DNA of 61,131 bases from NCBI RefSeq assembly GCF_022669155.1, contig NZ_JALBVB010000041.1, forward strand, positions 84,477-145,607. Reading direction: 5' to 3'. A program made the translations under genes and the position numbers. The notes below the pieces were generated by a model. It was not told the DNA's origin, ran no database searches, and saw only the letters and a list, made by a program, of their open reading frames with translations. The DNA comes from Kineococcus sp. TRM81007. Lineage in GTDB: Bacteria; Actinomycetota; Actinomycetes; Actinomycetales; Kineococcaceae. Below are positions 51,110 through 59,593 of this stretch, piece by piece. Each line of letters starts with the position of its first letter. Positions within the stretch are counted from its first letter, which is position 1.

Positions 51110-52885
51110 CTAGACCCCCGGGGCGACGACCGTGGCGTCCCGGCCGGCGTGCTTGCCGCGGTACAGCGCCTCGTCGGCGCGCGCGAGCACCTCGGCCGCC
51201 GACGTCCCCGGCACCCACTGCGCCACCCCGGCGGTCGCGCTCTGCCCGCGCGGCACCACCGCGCGGATGCGGTCGGCCACCAGCACCGCGTCCGCTGCGG
51301 TGCAGCCGGGCAGGGCCAGCACGAACTCCTCCCCGCCCCAGCGGGCCAGCGTGTCCACCTCCCGCAGGCAGGAGGAGGCCCGCTCGGCGAACTCGCGCAG
51401 CAGCGCGTCGCCCTCGAGGTGGCCGAACGTGTCGTTGTAGCGCTTGAAGTGGTCCAGGTCGACGAGCACGAACGTCAGCGGCACCCCGGTGCGCCCCGCC
51501 CGGGAGATCTCCCGCGGTGCCGTCTCGTCCCAGTGCCGGCGGTTCGCCAGGCCGGTCAGGGCGTCGCGCTCCGCGGCGCGCGCCAGCCGCGCCAGCAGGT
51601 CCGCGCGCTCCACCGCGTGGGCCGCCTCCCCGGAGAACGTGCGCAGCAGCGAGGCCAGCGCCGCCGGCAGCACGGCCACGCGCTCGTGCCAGACCACGCT
51701 GAGCACGCCGATCGGCTCGTCGCCGCGCAGCAGCACCGGCTGCCACACCGCCGAGGCGGCGCGCACCGAGCGCGCCAGCTCCGGGTCGCTGCCGGCGCGG
51801 GCGGCCACGTCGGGGGCGAAGACCTGCTCGCCGTCGAGGAACGCCGTCGCCGTCAGGCTGGTGCGGGCGCTGACGTCCACCCGGATCCTCACCCGGCCGT
51901 CCACCCCGGCCGCGGCGGTCGAGACGAGGGCGCCGGGCTCCTCCGGTTGCAGGAGGTACACGGCGTCCGCGCCCGTCAGGCCGCGCACCGCCTCGCACAC
52001 CGCCTCGCGGGGGTCCTCGGCCGTGGCCACCGCGCGCGAGGCCCGCGCCAGGGCCTCGACCTGCTCGGCGTGCTCGGCGAGCTGCGCGTGCGCCTCGGCC
52101 AGCGCCGCCTCGCGGGCGCGGGCGGCGGTCACGTCGTGCATCGCCAGCACCGCGCCCAGCAGGTTCCCGGTCGCGGTGCTCATCGTGCGGGCCGTGCACA
52201 GCACGGTGCGGGCCGGGCGCCCGAAGGGCAGCACCACCACCTCGGCGTCCACGACGTCCTCCCCGCGCAGCGCCCGCTGCAGGGGGGAGTCCTCCGCGGT
52301 GAGCAGGGTGCGCCCGTCCGCCCGGTACAGGCCGTAGTGGGCCGGCTGGTCCTCGGCGTCCAGGTCGTCGCGCACCGGCTGCCCGAGCCAGTCGGTGGCC
52401 GTGTCGTTGCCCAGCTGCAGCCGGCCGTCGGGATCGGCGACGAGGATGCCCACGTCCACGGTGGCCAGCACCGCCTCGGTCAGCTCGCGCCGGTGCTCGA
52501 CCTCGGCCATGACCAGCTCGGCCAGCGTGCGCTGCTCCTCGGCGTCCAGCGCCTCGCGGGACGCCCCCGCACCGGGCCGGCGCTCCAGCGCGGGCACCAG
52601 CAGCAGCGCCACGTCCTCCAGGCGGGCCAGGGTCGCCGCGTCCGGGTGGGCGCCGTGCAGGCACAGGGCGCCCAGCGGCGTCCCCCGGGCGCCGACCACG
52701 GGCACGCGGGCGCAGGCGCAGGACGCTCCGGGCTCCAGGGCGCACGGCTGGTCGCCGGTCAGCAGCTCCACGTCCCCGCGGGGCAGGCCCGCCACGGCGG
52801 CCGCCAGGCGCAGGGCCGCGACCACCTCGGCGTCGAGCGCGGCGAGGTGCGCGGGGACCGGCGCGCTGTCCGTGCTGGTGCTCAC
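51110..52885 (-). CDS. GAF-PAS-GAF-GGDEF diguanylate cyclase
   Basis: A 591-residue soluble protein. A small N-terminal GAF-like region (about 1-115, with CACARVPVVG), a PAS domain (about 135-265; LTEAVLATVDVGILVADPDG), a GAF domain (about 290-420) and a C-terminal GGDEF domain (about 430-585). The signature is GGEEF, a common active variant, and the feedback site REVD stands five residues upstream, so c-di-GMP should inhibit it. No EAL domain: it only synthesises c-di-GMP. The GTG at 52885 has GGGAGGG upstream. The gene is alone. Confidence 0.92.
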   Translation of the reverse strand: MSTSTDSAPVPAHLAALDAEVVAALRLAAAVAGLPRGDVELLTGDQPCALEPGASCACARVPVVGARGTPLGALCLHGAHPDAATLARLEDVALLLVPALERRPGAGASREALDAEEQRTLAELVMAEVEHRRELTEAVLATVDVGILVADPDGRLQLGNDTATDWLGQPVRDDLDAEDQPAHYGLYRADGRTLLTAEDSPLQRALRGEDVVDAEVVVLPFGRPARTVLCTARTMSTATGNLLGAVLAMHDVTAARAREAALAEAHAQLAEHAEQVEALARASRAVATAEDPREAVCEAVRGLTGADAVYLLQPEEPGALVSTAAAGVDGRVRIRVDVSARTSLTATAFLDGEQVFAPDVAARAGSDPELARSVRAASAVWQPVLLRGDEPIGVLSVVWHERVAVLPAALASLLRTFSGEAAHAVERADLLARLARAAERDALTGLANRRHWDETAPREISRAGRTGVPLTFVLVDLDHFKRYNDTFGHLEGDALLREFAERASSCLREVDTLARWGGEEFVLALPGCTAADAVLVADRIRAVVPRGQSATAGVAQWVPGTSAAEVLARADEALYRGKHAGRDATVVAPGV

Positions 52886-53016
52886 GTCACCCTCCCTCTC
52901 CGCAGCGCATGGGCGTCCCCGGTCCATCGGCGCACGTGGGAGCGGGGTTGAGCGGCACCGCCGGACGGGGGCCACGGGGCCGTGCCGCGGTGCCGTGCCG
53001 CGGGGCCGGTGGGGGC

Positions 53017-53793
53017 TCAGTCCAGGTCGACCGTCAGCGCCAGGTGGTCCGACAGCGGCAGGCGCCGGGCCCGGGCGTCGTGCACGCGCAGCGGGCGGGC
53101 ACCGTCGTCGCCCACCAGCACGTGGTCCAGCTGGCGCTCGGGGGCGTGCACCGGGAACGTGTCGGCCCGCACCAGCGGGCGCATCCCGGTGCTGCGCCGC
53201 ACAGCCTCCGGCTCCAGGTTGAGGTCCCCCATGAGCACCACCGGGGCGGGGGAGCGGCGCAGCGTGCGCGCCAGGCGGCGCAGCTGCCAGGAGTTCCACC
53301 CCGGGACGAACGACAGGTGGGTGCTCGCCACCGTCAGGCAGCGTCCCGTCGACGGGTCCTCCACGGCGGCCACCACGGCCACGCGCGGCTCGTCGCGCAC
53401 CAGCTTCGGACGGCGCTGCCCGGGGAAGACCACCGGCACCGTGCACGGCACCGACGGCAACCGCACCACCTCCCACGAGCGCACCGGGAACCGGGACAGC
53501 AGCGCGATGCCGTAGGCGGCCTCGTCCGGCTGCTCCTGCCCGGTGGCCGCCATCCAGGTGGCCCCGGGGGTGCCCGACAGCGCCGCCACGAACCGGTGCT
53601 CGCCGGCGTCCAGCGCCTCGGCGGCCACCGCGGTCAGGTCCGCGCGCGCGGAACGCTCCTGCGAGCGGTCCACCTCCTGCAGGGCCACCACGTCCGCGTC
53701 GAGGGAGGCGATCGCGGCGGCGTAGCGCCCCACGTCCACCCGGTCGTCCTCCAGCGATCTGCCGTGCAGGATGTTGAAGGTCGCCAGTCGCAC
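53017..53793 (-). CDS. Endonuclease/exonuclease/phosphatase-family protein
   Basis: A 258-residue EEP-fold metalloenzyme: LATFNILHG at the start, ALQEVD, STHLSFVPG, LMGDLNLEP and the final SDHLAL provide the metal and catalytic residues. Members cut phosphodiesters in nucleic acids, lipids or small molecules; no signal peptide is seen. The GTG at 53793 starts directly at the conserved first strand; the frame is open further upstream but only as a shadow of the divergent gene. The 131 bp between this stop and the GGDEF start contain GC-rich hairpins. Confidence 0.9.
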   Translation of the reverse strand: MRLATFNILHGRSLEDDRVDVGRYAAAIASLDADVVALQEVDRSQERSARADLTAVAAEALDAGEHRFVAALSGTPGATWMAATGQEQPDEAAYGIALLSRFPVRSWEVVRLPSVPCTVPVVFPGQRRPKLVRDEPRVAVVAAVEDPSTGRCLTVASTHLSFVPGWNSWQLRRLARTLRRSPAPVVLMGDLNLEPEAVRRSTGMRPLVRADTFPVHAPERQLDHVLVGDDGARPLRVHDARARRLPLSDHLALTVDLD

Positions 53794-53829
53794 CTCCCCA
53801 GGGTGCGGCACGAGGGCAGGAGGAGCACG

Positions 53830-54447
53830 GTGGAGAACACGGGCAACCACGGCGTCGGCGACGGGGAGGTGGACGCGGGCGTCAACCCCGCCGCCACGAC
53901 CGTCGAGCAGCGCCGCACCGCCCTGGTGCGCGTGGCCGCCGAGCTCAAGCGCGCCGGTGCGCCGTTCGCGCTGGCCGGCGGGTACGCCGCGTGGGCCCAC
54001 GGCGCCCCCGAGCCGGTGCACGACGTGGACTTCGACCTGCGCGCAGAGGACGCCGAGCGGGTGCGCGAGCACTTCCGCGACGCGGGCCTGGAGGTCCTCG
54101 CCCCGCCGGAGGACTGGCTGTTCAAGGTGCTCAGCGACGGCGTGGAGGTCGACCTGCTGCACCGCGGCGGCGGTGTGCCCGTCGACGACGAGCTGCTCGC
54201 GCGCGCGCAGCGGCTGGAGGTGCTGTCGGTCGAGATGCCGGTGATCTCCGCCACCGACGTCGTCGTGCACAAGCTGTGCGCCTTCGACGAGCACACCTGC
54301 GACTTCGCTCCCGCGCTGCGGGTGGTGCGCAGCATCCGCGAGGCCGTGGACTGGGAGGCGGTGCGCGAGCGCACGGGGCACCGGCCGTTCGCACAGGCGT
54401 TCGTGCACCTGCTCGAACTGCTGCAGGTGGTCCCGGGCCGCGCCTGA
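53830..54447 (+). CDS. Nucleotidyltransferase-fold protein (AbiEii/MNT-like)
   Basis: A 205-residue protein. After a 30-residue polar start, LAGGYAAWAHGAPEPVHDVDFDL gives the GG and DxD elements of nucleotidyltransferases (described in two halves). DGVEVDLLHRGG supplies the third carboxylate, and VVVHKLCAFDEH is typical of the AbiEii and antibiotic adenylyltransferase-like group. No antitoxin gene lies next to it, so a toxin-antitoxin role has no support here. The GTG at 53830 has an AGGAGGAGC site. Divergent from the EEP gene with 36 bp between starts. Confidence 0.8.
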   Translation: MENTGNHGVGDGEVDAGVNPAATTVEQRRTALVRVAAELKRAGAPFALAGGYAAWAHGAPEPVHDVDFDLRAEDAERVREHFRDAGLEVLAPPEDWLFKVLSDGVEVDLLHRGGGVPVDDELLARAQRLEVLSVEMPVISATDVVVHKLCAFDEHTCDFAPALRVVRSIREAVDWEAVRERTGHRPFAQAFVHLLELLQVVPGRA

Positions 54448-54555
54448 GCACGGTGGTGGCTGCGGTTGCCGACCAGGTGCGTCGGTGCTCGACTGTGCCT
54501 CGCGGGTGCAGCAGATCGCCTGATCACCGAGCAAGAACTGATGCGGAGGGTTTCC

Positions 54556-55500
54556 GTGACCGCTCTAGTTCCCGACGTCGATGCTGCCGTCGCCCCGACG
54601 GCGCCGCACAGGACCACCGGCCCGGCCGTCGAGGACCTGGTCGTGGAGCACCTCGACCTGGCACGTGGCCTGGCCTCGCGCTACCGCAACCGCGGCGAGT
54701 CCTGGGACGACCTGGTCCAGGTGGCCTTCCTCGGGCTGGTGAAGGCGGCGCGGGGGTACCAGCCCGGCGCCGGTGCGTCGTTCGCCGCGTACGCGGCCCC
54801 GACGATCACCGGTGAGATCCGCCGCCACTTCCGCGACCACGGCTGGGACGTCCGCCCCCCGCGGCGCCTGCAGGAACTGCGTTCCCGGATGCGGTCGGTG
54901 GAGCGGGACCTGGAGCAGGAGAACGCCACCGGTGCGGACGAGGCCGCGCTGGCCGACCGGCTGGGCACCTCGGTGCAGGAGGTCCGCGAAGCGCGTTGCG
55001 CCGCAGCGGCCTACTCGGCGGTCTCCCTGGACGCGCGCCTGGGCGCCGACGACGACACCACGGTCGGGGACACGCTCGTGGCCTCCGGCGACCCCACCGC
55101 CGTGGTCGACGACCTCGCCTCCCTCGGGCCGGTGCTGGCGGAACTGCCCGACCGCGACCGGCGGATCCTGGCGATGCGGTTCTTCGCCGACGCCACGCAG
55201 TCCCAGATCGCCGCGGAACTCGGCATCAGCCAGATGCAGGTGTCCCGGTTGCTCTCGTCGGTGCTGCACCGCCTGCGCGACGCCCTCGCCGGGGAACCGG
55301 CCGGTCGGCAGCAGCGACCGGCGGTGCCCCGGCGCGCCGGTTCCCCGGTCCGCGTGGTTCGCGCGCCCGGTGCGGTGCGTCACGTGCCCACCCGCGAGCC
55401 CGGTTCCGCGGCCGAGCGGCTGCGCAACGGCGGCGAGGCGGTTCCCGCGTGCTCGCGCATCCCGGCCAGCAGTTCGGTGAGCACGTCCGCGGCTGCGTGA
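54556..55500 (+). CDS. SigB/SigF-type RNA polymerase sigma factor
   Basis: A 314-residue group 3 sigma factor. Region 2 includes DDLVQVAFLGLVKAARGYQP and PTITGEIRRHFRD, region 3 follows, and region 4 has LPDRDRRILAMRFF and QSQIAAELGISQMQVSRLL. It should direct stress or development genes and be held by an RsbW-type anti-sigma protein. GTG 54556 is preferred over ATG 54541 because GGAGGG lies five bases before it and would otherwise be inside the gene. After region 4 there is an unusual tail of about 65 Arg/Pro/Ala-rich residues, the last 40 of which are antisense to the convergent SDR gene. Confidence 0.92.
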   Translation: MTALVPDVDAAVAPTAPHRTTGPAVEDLVVEHLDLARGLASRYRNRGESWDDLVQVAFLGLVKAARGYQPGAGASFAAYAAPTITGEIRRHFRDHGWDVRPPRRLQELRSRMRSVERDLEQENATGADEAALADRLGTSVQEVREARCAAAAYSAVSLDARLGADDDTTVGDTLVASGDPTAVVDDLASLGPVLAELPDRDRRILAMRFFADATQSQIAAELGISQMQVSRLLSSVLHRLRDALAGEPAGRQQRPAVPRRAGSPVRVVRAPGAVRHVPTREPGSAAERLRNGGEAVPACSRIPASSSVSTSAAA

Positions 55501-56444
55501 CGGGGCTGCCAGCCCAGTTCCCTGCGTGCGCGGTTGGTGTCCATGACGGGCACCGACATGCCCAGGTCGAACCAGCCGGGTTTCACGGGGTGGATGCGCG
55601 CGTGGTAGCTGGCGGCCACGGCCGCGCGGGCCAGCCCGTGCGGCACGGGGACGAGAGTGCGCGCGTTCAGGGCGCGGCCCAGGTCGCGCCCGCCCAGGAC
55701 GGGTTCGTCGGCGAGGTTGAACGCACCACCGGCGCGCTGCTCCACGATGCGCACCAGGGCGTCGGCCAGGTCGTCGGCGTGCACGACCTGGAACCGCACC
55801 CCGTGCGGCAGCGGGAGCACCGGTAGCGGGACGCGCCCCAGCGCGCGGGTCGGCACGAGGGCACCGGCGAAGTACCGGGCGATCTCGCTGGCCGAGTCCC
55901 GCTGGAACACCAGGCCCGGGCGCACCCGGGTCACCGTGAGGCCGGGTGCGTCGGGTTCGACGACGTCCAGGTGCGCCTCCACGGCGGCCTTGTCCCGCGA
56001 GTACTGCAGGGTGGGGATCCCCGTGGCGGGCCAGTTCTCGTCGACGCGCGAGTCGTCGTCGGGGTGGGGTGCGTAGGTCCCGATCGACGACAGGTGCACC
56101 AGGTGGGGGACACCCGTCTCGCGCACCGCGCGGACCACCTCTCGGCTGCCGCCGAGGTTCACGCGGGCCAGCTCCGCGGGGTCGCGGGCCGGCTGGATCA
56201 GCCAGGCGGTGTGCACCACCGCGTCGGCGCCGCGCACCGCGTCGTGCAGCTCGTCGCGGCGGGCCGGGTCGGCGATGTCCAGCGACGTCCACGTCGCCGT
56301 GTCGTAGGGGGCCCGGTCGGCGGGCGGCAGTCGCCGGCCGATGCCGACGACCTCGTGCCCGGCGCCCTCGGCGTTGCGCTGCGCCAGGCGCCGCAGCAGG
56401 GCGGTGCCGACGTTCCCGGCGGCTCCCGTGATGACGATCCGCAC
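55380..56444 (-). CDS. Extended short-chain dehydrogenase / NAD-dependent epimerase
   Basis: A 354-residue Rossmann protein. The nucleotide loop is TGAAGNVGTALL at residues 6-17; HLSSIGTYAP supplies the catalytic serine and YSRDKAAVE the Tyr-x3-Lys pair. This is the extended SDR or UDP-sugar epimerase group, though the substrate is open. It starts 3 bp after the P450 stop and is probably co-transcribed with it. Its last 121 bp overlap the sigma factor gene on the other strand. Confidence 0.9.
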   Translation of the reverse strand: MRIVITGAAGNVGTALLRRLAQRNAEGAGHEVVGIGRRLPPADRAPYDTATWTSLDIADPARRDELHDAVRGADAVVHTAWLIQPARDPAELARVNLGGSREVVRAVRETGVPHLVHLSSIGTYAPHPDDDSRVDENWPATGIPTLQYSRDKAAVEAHLDVVEPDAPGLTVTRVRPGLVFQRDSASEIARYFAGALVPTRALGRVPLPVLPLPHGVRFQVVHADDLADALVRIVEQRAGGAFNLADEPVLGGRDLGRALNARTLVPVPHGLARAAVAASYHARIHPVKPGWFDLGMSVPVMDTNRARRELGWQPRHAAADVLTELLAGMREHAGTASPPLRSRSAAEPGSRVGT

Positions 56445-56447
56445 TCC

Positions 56448-57818
56448 TCAGCGCTCCTCTCCGGCCGCCGGGGCGACCTCCGTGACGACGAAACCGTCCG
56501 CCGGCCGCGACGGGACCGGCCGCGCCGGCATCCGCGTCTCCTGCGGCGGGACGGTGAACCGCAGACCGGACAGCACCTCGGCGGCCTGCGCCAGCAGGCG
56601 CACCGTGGCCGGTTCCCCCGGGCAGCGGTGGCCGGTGCGGGCGTCGCCGCCGCCCTGCGGTGCGAAACCGTGCGCGACCGGGCACACACCGGCGCCGTCG
56701 AAACGGCCCGGGTCGAACTCCTCGGGCGACGGCCACGCGGCCGGGTCGCGGTGCGTGCTCACGACGTCCAGCACGACCCGGTCGCCGGCGCGCAGGCGGT
56801 GCCCGGCCACCTCGGCGTCGCGGCGCAGCCGCGTGGCCAGGGCCGGCACGAACGGGTAGCGCCGGCGCACCTCGTGCGCGACGGCCACGGCGGTGCCGGA
56901 CGGTTCCGGCCCGCCCGCCGCGGCAGCGACGGCGTCCCGCCAGCGCGGGTGCTCGTGCAGCGCGACCGCGGCCTGCGCCACGAGCCACGCCACGGCCACC
57001 GTGGGGCGCAGCACGTTCAGCAGCTCGACCGCCGCCGTGCGCTCGTCCAGCAGCCGGCCGTCGGGTTCGCGGTGCGCGGCCACCAGGGCCAGCGCGCTGC
57101 CGGCGGGGGCCAGGCGCCGGCCGGAGCGCACGTCCCGCACCGCCCGCGCCGCCCACCGTTCGCAGCGGCCCCGCGCCCGGCGAGCGCGCAGGAACCGCGG
57201 GCCGGCCGAGCCGAACCCGTCGACGATCGTGGCGAGCTCGTGCGCGCGGGCGGTGTCGGTGGCCCCACCGGCCCCGGCCCCGGCCCAGCGCAGGACCGCC
57301 CGGCCGAGCACGCCGACGGCCTCGTCGAAGACCTCGACCCGATCGCGGCCCGGCCACCCGCGCACCGCCCGCGCCCACTCCTCCCCGGCGGCGGCCACCA
57401 GGCCGTCGACGCGCTCGGGGGCGAGCGCGGTCGTGAACAGCTCCTTGCGCACCCGGTGCGCGGCGTCGTCCAGGCCGTGCACGGCGCCGCGCCCGAACAG
57501 GACGTTGCTCAGCGGCGCCGGCACGGCGCCGCGCCGCGCCACCAGGGAGCTGTCGTAGAAGGCGCGCACGCCGTCCGCGCCGCGCACGACCACCGCCGGG
57601 CGGCCCAGCAGCCGCGAGCGCACCGCGGCGCCCGCCGGGGCGCCGCGGTCCGGGCGCAGCCGCGGCAGCCCGTCGAAGCCGCGCACCACCAGCGTCAGCA
57701 GCAGGTCCGGGGTGCGGGTGCGGGTGCGGCCGCGCGCGTCGCGGACGGCGCCGGGCACGTTCGTGCTCACGGGCGCCTCCGCGGGGGTGCCGCGCGGCGG
57801 AGCGGTCGTGGTGCTCAT
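56448..57818 (-). CDS. CYP152-like fatty-acid peroxygenase P450
   Basis: A 456-residue P450. The heme cysteine is in GHRCPGE. FYDSSLVARRGAVPAPL, LFGRGAVHGLDDAAHRVRKELF and especially LRPTVAVAW (the Arg-Pro pair that binds the fatty acid carboxylate) are features of the CYP152 peroxygenases, which use hydrogen peroxide to hydroxylate or decarboxylate fatty acids. The usual acid-alcohol pair of oxygen-using P450s is replaced, as in that family. It forms an operon with the SDR gene. No redox partner genes adjoin it, in agreement with peroxide use. Confidence 0.9.
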   Translation of the reverse strand: MSTTTAPPRGTPAEAPVSTNVPGAVRDARGRTRTRTPDLLLTLVVRGFDGLPRLRPDRGAPAGAAVRSRLLGRPAVVVRGADGVRAFYDSSLVARRGAVPAPLSNVLFGRGAVHGLDDAAHRVRKELFTTALAPERVDGLVAAAGEEWARAVRGWPGRDRVEVFDEAVGVLGRAVLRWAGAGAGGATDTARAHELATIVDGFGSAGPRFLRARRARGRCERWAARAVRDVRSGRRLAPAGSALALVAAHREPDGRLLDERTAAVELLNVLRPTVAVAWLVAQAAVALHEHPRWRDAVAAAAGGPEPSGTAVAVAHEVRRRYPFVPALATRLRRDAEVAGHRLRAGDRVVLDVVSTHRDPAAWPSPEEFDPGRFDGAGVCPVAHGFAPQGGGDARTGHRCPGEPATVRLLAQAAEVLSGLRFTVPPQETRMPARPVPSRPADGFVVTEVAPAAGEER

Positions 57819-57839
57819 GCCGCGCAGGTACCCGGTCCG

Positions 57840-58171
57840 TCACGGTCCATGCGCTCCCGGCGCACCGGGTGCACCGGGCGAGCCGTCGACGACCTCGCGC
57901 GCCACGTCGTGCAGCCGCCGCCGCTGCCCGCGCGCCGTCGCCCGCAGCCGGGCGAACGCCTCGTCGGGGGGACGCGGCACCGCTCGGCCAGCACGCCCTC
58001 GGCCTGCTCCAGGACCACGCGGCTGTCCAGCGCCCGCTGCTCCTGCACCCGCTGCCCGGCCGCCACGCGCTCCCGCTGGGTGATGCCCACCGCCCCGAGC
58101 GAGGCGAGGGCGCGCACCACGGCCGACTCCACCGCGTCCAGCGCACCCGCACGGGTCGCGAGGCGCGGCAC
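57840..58171 (-). pseudogene. ANTAR-domain protein gene with a frameshift
   Basis: An ANTAR RNA-binding domain gene of about 110 codons. The first frame, from GTG 58171, gives a helical start and then ALDSRVVLEQAEGVLAER, the ANTAR core. At a run of six G (57966-57971 on the plus strand) it shifts; adding one base restores VPPDEAFARLRATARGQ and HDVAREVV to the stop at 57840. ANTAR proteins bind paired hairpins in mRNA to stop termination. The lesion may be natural or a homopolymer error. The C-terminus is a Gly-Ala-Pro tail. Confidence 0.75.
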
Positions 58172-58224
58172 CCGCGCCCCGCCGCGGGCGGGTGCTTCGA
58201 GGTGCCGGGCGGCGCGGACCGGGG

Positions 58225-58230
58225 TAGGCA
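58225..58230 (+). promoter_or_regulatory. Possible -10 of a leaderless Rieske gene
   Basis: TAGGCA, 6 nt before ATG 58237, matches TANNNT except in the last base. A short AGGGG close to the ATG could alternatively act as a ribosome site. Confidence 0.35.
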
Positions 58231-58236
58231 GGGGCC

Positions 58237-59118
58237 ATGACCCTGATCGGCACCCTGTTCGACGCGCCGTCCCGGCTGACCGCGCTGGACCCGGTGGCCT
58301 CGCGCGCGAAGGGGCTCGCCGACCGGCTGCTACCCGGCGGCCGGGTGCGCGGGTTGCTGCACGGGCGCCCGTTCGGGCACCCGGCCCACCCGGCGATGGC
58401 GCTGGTGCCGGTGGGCACCTCGATCTCCGCGCTGCTGCTCGACGCGGCCGCCGCGGTCCTGCCCGCCGGGCGCGCCCTGGACCCCGCGGCCCGGTACCTC
58501 ACCGCCACCGCCGCCGCTTCCGCGGTGCCCACGGCGATCGCCGGGTGGGCGGACTACACGGGCCTGCACGTGGACCAGCAGCGCACGGCGCTCGTGCACG
58601 CCACCGGCAACGCCGTGGCCGTCACCTGCTGGGGCGCGTCCCTGGTGGCGGGGCGCCGCGCGGCGCTGCTGCGCACCGCGGGCACCCTGGCGGCCGGTGC
58701 GGCCGGCGCCCTGGGTGGCCACCTGGCGTACCGGTGGGCCGCCGGCCCGAACCACGCCGAGCACCTGCCGCACCTGGCCGGCGACGAGCACGCGGACATC
58801 GGCGCGCTGGAGGAGCTGCCCGACGGTGAGCTGACCCGCCGGCACGTCGGGGACGCCCCGGTGTGCGTGCTGCGGCGCGGCTCGTCGGTGCGGGCGCTGG
58901 CCGACACGTGCTCGCACCTGGGCGCCGGCCTGCACGGCGGCCAGGTGCGCGAGGGCGCCGGGGGCCCGGAGGTCGTCTGCCCCTGGCACGGCAGCGCCTT
59001 CCGCTTCGACGACGGCGCCGTCGTGGACGGCCCCGCAGCGTCCCCGCAGCCCACGGTGGACGTGCGGGTCGCCGACGGCCGCGTCCTGGCCCGCGTCGAC
59101 GGCCCGCCGGCGTCCTGA
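58237..59118 (+). CDS. DUF2231 membrane domain fused to a Rieske [2Fe-2S] domain
   Basis: A 293-residue protein. Residues about 45-175 are a DUF2231-type membrane unit with four hydrophobic segments and His-containing loops (GHPAHPAM, HATGNAV), possibly heme binding. Residues about 195-285 are a soluble Rieske domain with CSHLG and CPWHG, the full Cys-His pairs for a [2Fe-2S] cluster. The combination suggests electron transfer at the membrane. No oxygenase or cytochrome bc genes are nearby. It is followed by a small convergent gene. Confidence 0.9.
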   Translation: MTLIGTLFDAPSRLTALDPVASRAKGLADRLLPGGRVRGLLHGRPFGHPAHPAMALVPVGTSISALLLDAAAAVLPAGRALDPAARYLTATAAASAVPTAIAGWADYTGLHVDQQRTALVHATGNAVAVTCWGASLVAGRRAALLRTAGTLAAGAAGALGGHLAYRWAAGPNHAEHLPHLAGDEHADIGALEELPDGELTRRHVGDAPVCVLRRGSSVRALADTCSHLGAGLHGGQVREGAGGPEVVCPWHGSAFRFDDGAVVDGPAASPQPTVDVRVADGRVLARVDGPPAS

Positions 59119-59136
59119 CCGGGGGGACCCGGTGGT

Positions 59137-59403
59137 TCAGCCCAGGAAGTTCGCCGGGTCCGGGCCGCTGCGGCGCAGCCGCACGCCCGGCGGGCGCAGC
59201 GCCGCCTCGAGCGAGCGCACGAGCTGGGTGTTGCGCGCCAGCTCCTCCGCCGGGGCGCGCGCGGCCAGCAGTGCCAGGCGCTCGGCGTAGGCCTCGCGCA
59301 GCGCGTCGAGGGGGAGTGGGTCGCGCAGGTCCACGACGGCGGACGCCGCACCGGCGCCGCCGGCGGGTACGCGCCGGGTGAGGGGTGTGCTGAGGGTGTC
59401 CAC
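59137..59403 (-). CDS. Small hypothetical protein
   Basis: An 88-residue protein, Ala/Leu/Arg-rich, helical in the centre (LREAYAERLALLAARAPAEEL). No family recognised and no signal peptide. The GTG at 59403 has GGAG five bases before it and codon use fits the genome, which supports a real gene. It ends 18 bp from the convergent Rieske gene. Confidence 0.6.
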   Translation of the reverse strand: MDTLSTPLTRRVPAGGAGAASAVVDLRDPLPLDALREAYAERLALLAARAPAEELARNTQLVRSLEAALRPPGVRLRRSGPDPANFLG

Positions 59404-59546
59404 GGGAACTCCGGTGTCCGCGCAGGGAGCGGCCCGCGACTGGACCGCGCGGGCCCGGGGGGGTGGACCCGAACCTCGATGTCACCACGCCGGCCGCGGC
59501 CGGGCAAGCGGTGCCGTGTCCTGGACGGGGCGCCGGGGCGAGGGTC

Positions 59547-59552
59547 TACGGT
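59547..59552 (+). promoter_or_regulatory. -10 element of the heme oxygenase-phytochrome operon
   Basis: TACGGT fits TANNNT; the start would be near 59559, leaving a leader of about 35 nt with a GGGGAG ribosome site before GTG 59594. Confidence 0.5.
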
Positions 59553-59593
59553 CGGCGCAGAGCGGTGCGCGACCGTTCGGGGAGAGCGGGGAC

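Noticed and set aside
53830-54447. A type IV (AbiEii) toxin-antitoxin module
   Set aside because: The nucleotidyltransferase fold is present, but no antitoxin gene precedes it; the neighbour is a divergent EEP phosphatase.
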